DNA of 64,000 nt from NCBI GenBank assembly GCA_018402205.1, contig JAGYIX010000003.1:558001-622000 (forward strand). Reading direction: 5' to 3'. Of this stretch, positions 26,299 through 32,504 are shown one piece after another (positions within the stretch are counted from its first letter, which is position 1; every line of letters begins with the position of its first letter). A program made the position numbers and the translations under genes. Below the pieces are notes generated by a model. That model was not told the DNA's origin. It worked only from the letters and a program-made list of their open reading frames with translations, and ran no database searches. The stretch is from Flavobacteriaceae bacterium. Its GTDB lineage: Bacteria > Bacteroidota > Bacteroidia > Flavobacteriales > Flavobacteriaceae.

Positions 26299-26387
26299 AG
26301 TCGATAAATCCATGAGCCTGCATAAAAGGCTACTGCAAAAAGCAGCACCCATCCAATAACTACTAAGATCTTCCTATTCGTGATCAC
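26295..26387 (-). CDS. Tiny single-TM peptide ORF (30 residues, GTG start)
   Basis: From GTG 26387 this reads a basic start (ITNRKIL) and a hydrophobic stretch VVIGWVLLFAVAFYAGSWIY. Its TGA overlaps the C39 start as ATGA, supporting translation of this frame. The frame is open upstream to a TAG but has no ATG, and overlaps the 38-residue ORF. If the TTTTT run near 26400 really has four T, both ORFs fuse into one protein of about 64 residues. It may be an immunity or accessory peptide; I do not recognise a family. Confidence 0.45.
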   Translation of the reverse strand: MITNRKILVVIGWVLLFAVAFYAGSWIYRL

Positions 26388-26490
26388 AGTTTCTATGATA
26401 AAAATTCTGTCCTTCCATAAAAGATTTAGCGAATAGCTCTATCACTGCTGCCTCCCACGACCTCTTACTCAATGCCTTTAACCACATCAT
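26374..26490 (-). CDS. Tiny ORF (38 residues) coupled to the prepeptide gene
   Basis: The ATG at 26490 overlaps the TAA of the 47-residue prepeptide gene as TAATG. The product begins MMWLKALSKRSWEAAVIELF and ends in a polar tail with one Cys. It could be a peptide in its own right, or the N-terminal half of a protein frameshifted into the next tiny ORF. The coupling is the main support; no homology is claimed. Confidence 0.4.
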   Translation of the reverse strand: MMWLKALSKRSWEAAVIELFAKSFMEGQNFYHRNCDHE

Positions 26491-26633
26491 TAATGATCGC
26501 TAGTGTAAGATTCGTAGATATATCCACTCATAAAACCAAGAACAGCCGCGTCAATAGCAATGACAAGCAGAAAGGGCAGAAACCCCGCCTTAGTAGTTTT
26601 TACCTCTTTGTGATTTAATTCAAGTACTTGCAT
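26490..26633 (-). CDS. Bacteriocin-like prepeptide (47 residues)
   Basis: Leader and core are both visible. The N-terminus MQVLELNHKEVKTTKAG has the LELNxxE spacing of Bacteroidetes class II bacteriocin-type leaders, with Ala-Gly where Gly-Gly usually stands. The core starts FLPFLLVIAIDAAVLGFMSG and ends in YIYESYTSDH: a hydrophobic, Gly/Ala-containing segment like the lactobin/cerein-type peptides. It starts seven bases after the M50 protease gene and is followed through TAATG by the tiny ORFs and then a C39 peptidase, the enzyme class that removes such leaders. The product would be exported and act outside the cell or in membranes; activity is inferred only. Confidence 0.65.
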   Translation of the reverse strand: MQVLELNHKEVKTTKAGFLPFLLVIAIDAAVLGFMSGYIYESYTSDH

Positions 26634-26640
26634 GTGTTTT

Positions 26641-27786
26641 TTAATTTTTGGTTACCCCAGCAAGGTATTTTGGCAGGCTGTAAATAGCTTGCAGTAGGAG
26701 TTTAAACAGATGAAAAAATGCCAAAAACTCAATTGCCAGCATCCCGCCAATTTTAACTGTACCTAAGTCAAGCTCATACAGACTTAACGCAAAAATTTGT
26801 CGAAGGTGCACGGTTAAACGCTGTATAAGAAAAACCGCAAATACTATATAAAAGCTCAGGTGAACTAAGGCGTATATACATAAGGTACGCTCGTCTTTTA
26901 GCAGGGTATTTTTGCTGACCAAAAATCTACCTAGACATTGATAGGCCGAATCTCTGAGTTGATGTATTTGCAAAAAGTCACTAAGTACCCAATAACCGTC
27001 TGTCTTAAAAAATGGATTGAGATTATAAAAGCTCTTTATAAGCACTATCAAACCCGCCTGCGCAAACACTTGAACACCCCATATCTGAAAGCAACTTAAG
27101 AGTATTAAAGCATAAATCCACTCAAAATAGATACCAGCAAGACCTATAACTAGGCGCTTAGGCCTTTCTAAAAGATAAGCAGATGTCATATCGGTAAATA
27201 GTACGGGAAAGAAGTAATAAATGCCTGCACCAATAGAAATACGTTTTAAACCATAATCCTTTGCAGCCTGAATATGCCCTAGTTCATGCCATAACGTGCT
27301 AAAAGCAAGTAAACAAAGCATCCAATAGGTTGAAGAAGAAAAAAGAACCATAGTCGAAAAAGCTTCTTGCACAGCTGTGACTAAAAGCAATGAAAGTGTA
27401 AGCCCAATCAATACACCAATGACTTTAGGGGTAAAAAGTGAAGGTAATGAAAGCTTCCATCGAGCAGCATCGCACGTAATTTGAACTCCCACAAGGGCGT
27501 CTTCTCTAATGAAATGCACTACCCCTTTAGAGTGCTCGTTCTTGCCAGAAACAGTAAAAAAATCTCTAAGAAAAACCAGTTTCTCAGCCATTTCATTCGG
27601 CGATAAGTGTACACTAGATGAAGCCTCTATAACCGAATACTCATCGTTTCTCTCTTTTAATAAACTTAGTACTGCATAACTCATTGAACACATCTCAAAA
27701 CTTTGTCCAGAAAGAGAGTTATAGGCAATCAGGCCATATTCCGTTTCTTTTAAGGTCAGATAATTCCAGTAGGGTATACTTTTCAA
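26641..27786 (-). CDS. M50-family membrane metalloprotease with PqqD-like N-terminal domain
   Basis: 381 residues. Residues about 10-80 (GLIAYNSLSGQSFEMCSMSY and a following small helical part) resemble the PqqD-like RiPP recognition fold. From about 120 on it is a multi-span membrane protein with the zinc motif HELGH (167-171) in a TM and the second motif NPFFKTDGYW (257-266), as in site-2-protease-like proteins of peptide-maturation loci. It probably binds a leader peptide and cleaves or helps export it in the membrane. The gene sits directly upstream of the 47-residue prepeptide gene and five bases after the isoprenoid-synthase-like gene. Confidence 0.75.
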   Translation of the reverse strand: MKSIPYWNYLTLKETEYGLIAYNSLSGQSFEMCSMSYAVLSLLKERNDEYSVIEASSSVHLSPNEMAEKLVFLRDFFTVSGKNEHSKGVVHFIREDALVGVQITCDAARWKLSLPSLFTPKVIGVLIGLTLSLLLVTAVQEAFSTMVLFSSSTYWMLCLLAFSTLWHELGHIQAAKDYGLKRISIGAGIYYFFPVLFTDMTSAYLLERPKRLVIGLAGIYFEWIYALILLSCFQIWGVQVFAQAGLIVLIKSFYNLNPFFKTDGYWVLSDFLQIHQLRDSAYQCLGRFLVSKNTLLKDERTLCIYALVHLSFYIVFAVFLIQRLTVHLRQIFALSLYELDLGTVKIGGMLAIEFLAFFHLFKLLLQAIYSLPKYLAGVTKN

Positions 27787-27791
27787 ACTAT

Positions 27792-28541
27792 TTAATTATC
27801 AAGTGTGCGCCGCACCGAGGCCTTAAACTCGCTCAGCATTTCAGTGTAATGAGAATTTCCTAATGGTTTAATTAAATGTTGTGCAGCACGAAGCAAGTCA
27901 ATAACCTCTAGCATGAGTTCATTAAACAGGGTTGATCTAAAAAAATGCGCTGCGTCAGGCACTTGTGCGTATTGAGAGGTATAGCGATGATTAGCCCAAT
28001 TAAACTGATCCTTTTCAAAGTCTTCTTTGAAATCACTACAATCGTCATAAAGCTGAAAAGCCTCTACAAATTTCTCGTGACTTCGTTTGAGCAGATGCCA
28101 GTGGTTTTGATCTTTTGCTAGGTGTGAAAGAGCGTCTAGGGCTACTGAGGCCATGGCGGCTCTAGAAATTGCCAACTGCCTGTAATGATCGAGAGACGGA
28201 AACCGAGCGCAACGCTTTTCATAGTGGTTCCTTCTAGAGTAAAGGGTTTGAGCTCTTCTGAAATCTTGCCAAAACGAGTGCGATGGCCCAAAGACTTCGT
28301 TGAGCAGTAAAATAGATTCTAAATGCAAGTCTAAGCTTATACTCATATTACTCTCCTGGTCGTCTTCTTGGCGATCAATATGCATCACCATCTGAAAAAG
28401 ACAATGCCCAGCGCGATCTAGAGTTCTAAAAATACCCTTGTCGTTGGTGTCGACGTAAAACTGAAACATGCTCGCGTATTGACGGTAAAAATGAGGAGAC
28501 AAATCGGCTTTTAGCAATTGCTCTAAATCGTTTTCATTCAT
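27792..28541 (-). CDS. Isoprenoid-synthase-like protein
   Basis: 249 residues, all helical by appearance, from ATG 28541, which overlaps the previous stop as ATGA (another ATG lies at 28550). The segment AFQLYDDCSDFKEDFEKDQF (about 161-180) matches the second Asp-rich motif of class I isoprenoid synthases (QxxDDxxDxxED). A canonical first DDxxD is not evident; the acidic HIDRQEDDQE near 54-63 is the nearest candidate. It may make or transfer a prenyl group, or be a non-catalytic relative. Its place between a secreted protein and the M50 protease suggests a part in the peptide pathway. Confidence 0.5.
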   Translation of the reverse strand: MNENDLEQLLKADLSPHFYRQYASMFQFYVDTNDKGIFRTLDRAGHCLFQMVMHIDRQEDDQESNMSISLDLHLESILLLNEVFGPSHSFWQDFRRAQTLYSRRNHYEKRCARFPSLDHYRQLAISRAAMASVALDALSHLAKDQNHWHLLKRSHEKFVEAFQLYDDCSDFKEDFEKDQFNWANHRYTSQYAQVPDAAHFFRSTLFNELMLEVIDLLRAAQHLIKPLGNSHYTEMLSEFKASVRRTLDN

Positions 28542-29368
28542 AGTACACAAGTAGGCTTAAGGGCTTTTGTTAGGTCAATTTGAAGCTTGGTGTGATCTAT
28601 GCGTTGCTTCTCCTGAAAATTTTTTGAGTGCATATGTTGTCTAAAAATCAACGGCTCTAGTACGCGCTTTTGTCTAGAATGCATAGCGGTGTGAGCTTCA
28701 TAACTATGCGCCAATCCATTTTGAAAGGCAATTTCAATAGAGAGTGTTCTTGTGCGCCATTGTTCTGCATTCGCCTCATAATTAGGGTCAATGATAAGAC
28801 TAAGACTTATGCGGTTTATGTGCTTTGTATACTTGTCAATTTCAAAATGGGCTGAGAGTCTATCAATTGCTCCCAAAGCCTTAGACACAACCTTGAGGCT
28901 GACGTTTTTATCGCTTCGGGTTTCTTCGGCAATAACAAGCCTATCTACAAACTGCATAAAAAGCTGCTGGTAGAATTTCAGGTGTAGTGTCTGATTTAAA
29001 AAAACCATATCGGGATATGGTAGCTTATTGCTCATGCAGTGCGCTACTTGCTCACCAAGCATACTCCACCTTAATACCTCTAAATTAGAGGAATGACCTT
29101 TGGGTATATATTCCAATTCAAACTGACGAGTAAGGGCCAATTGAAGAATGTTATGCTCAATGAACTCTTGATAATTGTAGGTTTGTATTGGGTTATTTTC
29201 AAGAGATGTATTCGCCATTTGAATGCTTGATTTAAAAGCCGACCCCAGATCATAAACAGTGAGTTCTACCTCATCCAATTGCACTACATCCACAGACTGC
29301 CCAGATAAGATTTGCGAAAAAAAAGCAAGCCCTCCTATGCATAGGAGGGCTTTAACCATTGAAATCAT
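28538..29368 (-). CDS. Secreted protein of unknown function in the peptide cassette
   Basis: 276 residues with a signal peptide (ALLCIGGLAFFSQILSGQ, cleavage near residue 23). The mature part starts VDVVQLDEVELTVYD and is mixed alpha/beta with no motif I recognise. Its ATG overlaps the TAA of the 45-residue peptide gene (TAATG), and its TGA overlaps the next start (ATGA), so it is coupled on both sides. A cell-envelope partner, sensor or immunity factor is possible. Confidence 0.65.
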   Translation of the reverse strand: MISMVKALLCIGGLAFFSQILSGQSVDVVQLDEVELTVYDLGSAFKSSIQMANTSLENNPIQTYNYQEFIEHNILQLALTRQFELEYIPKGHSSNLEVLRWSMLGEQVAHCMSNKLPYPDMVFLNQTLHLKFYQQLFMQFVDRLVIAEETRSDKNVSLKVVSKALGAIDRLSAHFEIDKYTKHINRISLSLIIDPNYEANAEQWRTRTLSIEIAFQNGLAHSYEAHTAMHSRQKRVLEPLIFRQHMHSKNFQEKQRIDHTKLQIDLTKALKPTCVL

Positions 29369-29505
29369 TAAAACCGAAGTTTTCCGGTTACTCTGAATTC
29401 ACCATCGGATTCAATCGTTGCGCCGATTTCTCCGCTCTTAAACCATCCCATTTCGAAGCGTCGTTCAAGGGGTTTAATCTGTAATTGATGTAAAGTAGTT
29501 TCCAT
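29368..29505 (-). CDS. Small peptide gene (45 residues) at the head of the cassette
   Basis: From ATG 29505 to TAA 29370-29368: begins METTLHQLQIKPLERRFEMG, continues WFKSGEIGATIESDGEF and ends RVTGKLRF. It is charged, not hydrophobic, with alternating residues in its C-terminal half that suggest beta strands. A -7 element lies 18 bases upstream and its stop overlaps the next start as TAATG. It could be a modified-peptide precursor or a small structural protein; there is no Gly-Gly site. Confidence 0.55.
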   Translation of the reverse strand: METTLHQLQIKPLERRFEMGWFKSGEIGATIESDGEFRVTGKLRF

Positions 29506-29522
29506 AATTTCTGATTTTAAAT

Positions 29523-29530
29523 CAAACCTA
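29523..29530 (-). promoter_or_regulatory. Putative -7 element of the peptide cassette
   Basis: The minus strand reads TAGGTTTG, an exact TAnnTTTG match in the 52-base gap between the HTH gene and the 45-residue peptide gene. No clear -33 TTG is seen. Confidence 0.45.
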
Positions 29531-29557
29531 GCTTGGGCTAGTGCATAATGCTTGCAG

Positions 29558-29827
29558 TTAGTGAAAAACCTCCACGCACTGATTATTGCTGAAAACTCTT
29601 ATAGATACATCCACTTCGAGATCAAAACTATCGTCATAGAAATAGGTGCGTCTCGAACGATCGTATCCAATCTTTGCATCAAAGTCTTTCAACTGTTCTA
29701 CCAGATGATACACTAGTCGTTCACTAATTCCAAGACGTCTAGAAAGTTCATAAGGAGATCCGGTGCATTCCGATAGAATAAAGCCGTGCAGGCGCTCTAG
29801 GCGCTTAAGATTTTTAATACTGTTCAT
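29558..29827 (-). CDS. Small helix-turn-helix DNA-binding protein
   Basis: 89 residues. An N-terminal winged-helix-like HTH is visible: GSPYELSRRLGISERLVYHL (about 23-42) then VEQLKDFDAKIGYDRSRRTYFY, the wing. The C-terminal tail LEVDVSIRVFSNN is beta-like. Small proteins of this kind are common beside peptide loci in Bacteroidetes, as I recall. It is upstream of the cassette and on the same strand, so it is the likely local regulator. Confidence 0.75.
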   Translation of the reverse strand: MNSIKNLKRLERLHGFILSECTGSPYELSRRLGISERLVYHLVEQLKDFDAKIGYDRSRRTYFYDDSFDLEVDVSIRVFSNNQCVEVFH

Positions 29828-29892
29828 AGTGAGTTTATTAGTTTTTTGTCGAAACTATCTCACTATCAGTATTTTAAAAAATAATAAAGAGT

Positions 29893-29909
29893 GGCTTTTA
29901 TAAAAAGCC
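29893..29909 (-). terminator. Hairpin between the 73-residue gene and the HTH gene
   Basis: GGCTTTT and AAAAGCC (7-bp stem, three-base loop) followed on the minus strand by a T-rich stretch including TTTATTATTTTTT. It probably ends the SCO/DUF420 transcript before the peptide cassette. Confidence 0.5.
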
Positions 29910-29931
29910 CGGCTAATTGAAAAGGAGCGAA

Positions 29932-30153
29932 TTATTTGCTCTTAGAGGCGCTTAGTTTTCTATATACTGCATAAAAAACCGCAGCCACAAGTATGTACGG
30001 TAAGGCCATTAAATAAACAATGCCATTATTTATACCTTCAGCCACAGCCGTGTCTGTGCCACTCTCTAAGACAGCACGACACATAGCGCATTGCCCAAAT
30101 GTTGCGCTAAAAGAAAAAAAGGCAATGAAGCTAAAAATTAGTCTAGTGCGCAT
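29932..30153 (-). CDS. Small membrane protein with CxxC motif, oxidase-associated
   Basis: 73 residues: a signal-like hydrophobic N-terminus ending TFGQ, then CAMCRAVLES with a CxxC pair, and a TM VYLMALPYILVAAVFYAVY with a basic tail. It overlaps the DUF420 gene end by 11 bases. Its place after SCO and DUF420 suggests a role in cytochrome oxidase assembly or copper/thiol handling; the function is unknown. Confidence 0.7.
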   Translation of the reverse strand: MRTRLIFSFIAFFSFSATFGQCAMCRAVLESGTDTAVAEGINNGIVYLMALPYILVAAVFYAVYRKLSASKSK

Positions 30154-30670
30154 AGTAGGGAGAGATCATCAGGTAAACTATTACTCCTGTTATGGCCACA
30201 TATAGCCAAATAGGAAAAGTGTAGCGCGCCAATTTTTTATGCTGCACGTATTCGCCTAGATAGGCTCTTAGATAGGTGTGTAATACAAAAGGAATAACCA
30301 CTATAGACAGTGCTATATGAGTGATAAGTATAAAAAAGTAGAGATAACGAATAAATCCTTCCCCGCCATAACTGGTAGAATCTGAGGTCATATGATACGC
30401 CACATACATCACCAAAAAAGCCACTGAAAAAAGAATAGCCACATTCATCAACTGGTTATGCAACTTACGATTGCCCCTTTTTATTGCCCATAAGGCACTA
30501 ATTAGCAGCAATGCGGTAAGCCCATTAATCGTAGCGTAAATAGGCGGAAGAAAGCTTAAGGATTCTACGTTAGGCAAGCGCACTCCAAACAGAATGGCCA
30601 CAACAATCGGAATTAGAGCCGAAATAATGTTTATACCTAAACGTGCTTTTTTTGCTTCAATTTTTGGCAT
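30143..30670 (-). CDS. DUF420 family membrane protein (oxidase assembly)
   Basis: 175 residues with five TM segments and conserved His in MYVAYHMTSDS, ILITHIALS and FVLHTYLR. DUF420 relatives such as staphylococcal CtaM are needed to mature haem-copper oxidases. It overlaps the SCO gene by 14 bases and the following small gene by 11, so these form one translational unit. Confidence 0.85.
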   Translation of the reverse strand: MPKIEAKKARLGINIISALIPIVVAILFGVRLPNVESLSFLPPIYATINGLTALLLISALWAIKRGNRKLHNQLMNVAILFSVAFLVMYVAYHMTSDSTSYGGEGFIRYLYFFILITHIALSIVVIPFVLHTYLRAYLGEYVQHKKLARYTFPIWLYVAITGVIVYLMISPYYAH

Positions 30671-31427
30671 TTGTTTCTTCTATTAAACGATTAATATCTT
30701 CATTAAGCAGCGTTATTTGTTCACTTTCACCGTTATCATCGACTTTTTCTTCGGGTGTAATCGTTGCCCTGTAGTAGATCAAAGGGTTGCCGAAATTATC
30801 TATGCTAGATCTCAAAAATCCGTTAGTGTCAATTAACGCAAATAAACCAGAATGCTCAAACCCGCCTGGCGCCTCTGCTTCTTCTTTGGCGATCATAAAA
30901 AAGCCATCTCTGGCCAAGGCATACACTTCATCTACGGGGCCGTTGAGTAAAAACCACTGATCAGTAGCGGTGTTGTACTTTTCTTTGTAAACCGCGAGCC
31001 GATCTACCGTATCGTACCTAGGGTTAATGGATATAGATACGAATTGAATATTTTGATATTCATTGAACTCATCAGCTAATTGACTCATATTCGAACTCAT
31101 AATCGGGCAAATGGTCGGACAGCTGGTAAAGAAAAAATCTAATACGGTTATTTTTCCTAAGAGGCTATCTCTAGAAAAGCTGTCTCCATTCTGATCAACA
31201 AAGTCGAAATCAGGCACTTTTCTAGGACCGTCTTCTCCCATAATATAGCTGAGTTTAGACTCAGGATACATAGCATCTTGTGTCATGGCCATACGATTAA
31301 TGTCAACGACTTGATCGCTTTTTAACCGTTTGGCAATAGAGGGAATCACAATGATTCCGAAGATCAAAACGATCGCCGAAATCCAAATGATGGTCATCTT
31401 TCGCGAATGCTTATGGGTTGTTGGCAT
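30657..31427 (-). CDS. SCO1/SenC-family copper chaperone
   Basis: 256 residues with an N-terminal TM anchor (about 11-30). The thioredoxin-fold body has the copper ligands in TSCPTICPIMSSNM (CxxxC) and the distal His in GGFEHSGLFALID. SCO proteins deliver copper to the CuA site of oxidase subunit II. An internal ATG at 31397 is an alternative start; the chosen one overlaps the previous gene by 17 bases. Confidence 0.93.
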   Translation of the reverse strand: MPTTHKHSRKMTIIWISAIVLIFGIIVIPSIAKRLKSDQVVDINRMAMTQDAMYPESKLSYIMGEDGPRKVPDFDFVDQNGDSFSRDSLLGKITVLDFFFTSCPTICPIMSSNMSQLADEFNEYQNIQFVSISINPRYDTVDRLAVYKEKYNTATDQWFLLNGPVDEVYALARDGFFMIAKEEAEAPGGFEHSGLFALIDTNGFLRSSIDNFGNPLIYYRATITPEEKVDDNGESEQITLLNEDINRLIEETNAKN

Positions 31428-32037
31428 TATTTTTCTTTAGGGCAAGACGGTATTCGGCAAGTATGATCTTCATATCGTCTTCCATCTTATTATTTAATTC
31501 GGCTACCGAACGCATATCGTAAGCGTATTTAACGCCTTCGTCTTCGTCATCTTTACGACCTCTGAGCGCAGCATTTTTATCAGATATAAAAACATACGAA
31601 CTAGAAAAATTACCGTCTAATTTGTAAGGAGACTGTAAAGCCCCAAACATCTCTTGGGCTATTTCATTCGAGGCAAAAACAAGGCGATAACGAGACACGT
31701 CTGTAATGGTTGCTAATTCGGTTAAGACATCGTTTAGGACCAATTCTTGATCAGGGGAGCTTATCAGAATAGTTTGAAAATCCTCGAATTCAGAAAATCG
31801 CTTGTAAATTTTTTGGTTGAAGTTAAACAGGTAGCCCTTGTTTTCATCTACAGCATTACCAAGAAAGATGATTAGGCTAATTTTACCTTCTAGCGCAGAG
31901 GCTGACGATGCCTCAGACCAAGAAATTTTAGGATTTAAAGTCGGTAGTTTTCCAAAGTTGTTTACCCCAGAAGCAAAGAATAAATAAACCACTAATGGAA
32001 GTATAAAAAGCACACCTAAAACAACCGTCTTTTTCAT
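31411..32037 (-). CDS. Membrane-anchored thioredoxin-like protein, oxidase assembly region
   Basis: 208 residues from the ATG at 32037 (MKKTVVLGVLFILPLVVYLF), a TM anchor facing the periplasm. The body (LIIFLGNAVDENKGYLFNF, ILISSPDQE, YVFISDKNAALRGR) resembles the thioredoxin/SCO fold but has no CxxC, so it cannot do thiol chemistry. It leads the SCO-DUF420 unit and is likely an accessory assembly factor. The open frame upstream to 32097 crosses a terminator and is rejected as coding. Confidence 0.65.
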   Translation of the reverse strand: MKKTVVLGVLFILPLVVYLFFASGVNNFGKLPTLNPKISWSEASSASALEGKISLIIFLGNAVDENKGYLFNFNQKIYKRFSEFEDFQTILISSPDQELVLNDVLTELATITDVSRYRLVFASNEIAQEMFGALQSPYKLDGNFSSSYVFISDKNAALRGRKDDEDEGVKYAYDMRSVAELNNKMEDDMKIILAEYRLALKKNNANNP

Positions 32038-32052
32038 AGCGCAATTATGGTA

Positions 32053-32060
32053 CAAAAATA
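32053..32060 (-). promoter_or_regulatory. Putative -7 element for the SCO/DUF420 unit
   Basis: The minus strand reads TATTTTTG (TAnnTTTG) directly after the terminator below and 16 bases before the ATG at 32037. Confidence 0.4.
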
Positions 32061-32090
32061 AAAAAAGGCAACCACATGAGGGCTGCCTTT
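32056..32090 (-). terminator. Rho-independent terminator after cox4
   Basis: On the minus strand AAAGGCA-CC and GG-TGCCTTT pair around a short loop and run into seven T. It separates the cox3/cox4 transcript from the SCO unit. Confidence 0.7.
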
Positions 32091-32118
32091 GTAGCATTTA
32101 AATAAGTCTCTTATAGCC

Positions 32119-32502
32119 TTAAAAATCCCAGGTCAAAAAGGTTGAATTAAAAATCTCATACACATAGTTCGCCTCAAAAAGGAGTAAGGTTATCAGGTAA
32201 ACAATCAAAAATACAGGTGTCCAAACTACCACTCTTCTCAAAGAAGATCTTTCATCTCTAAGATGCATAAAATCCCATGCAATATAATAGGCCTTGACCA
32301 GGGTTAAAATGATAAATATCCAATTCAATAATTTTGTCCCCATAAATGACCCTCTAACAAGAAAGTCAGGCTTAATGATTCCGAGAACAACCTCAATGGC
32401 GGTTACCACCGATAAAAAGACTAGTACACCCCATATTTTTTGCTGATTATTCTTAAAAGTGACTAATCCGCGGAAGATTGAAAGCTTATGCTCGTGTGCC
32501 AT
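32119..32502 (-). CDS. Cytochrome c oxidase subunit IV-like protein
   Basis: 127 residues from the ATG at 32502 (MAHEHKLSIF), two bases after the cox3 stop. It has three TMs: WGVLVFLSVVTAIEVVLGII, LLNWIFIILTLVKAYYIAWD and VVWTPVFLIVYLITLLLF. This fits the bacterial subunit IV family, a small non-catalytic part of the haem-copper oxidase. The signature YYIAWDFMHLRDE is typical of the Bacteroidetes form. Confidence 0.88.
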   Translation of the reverse strand: MAHEHKLSIFRGLVTFKNNQQKIWGVLVFLSVVTAIEVVLGIIKPDFLVRGSFMGTKLLNWIFIILTLVKAYYIAWDFMHLRDERSSLRRVVVWTPVFLIVYLITLLLFEANYVYEIFNSTFLTWDF

Positions 32503-32504
32503 GA

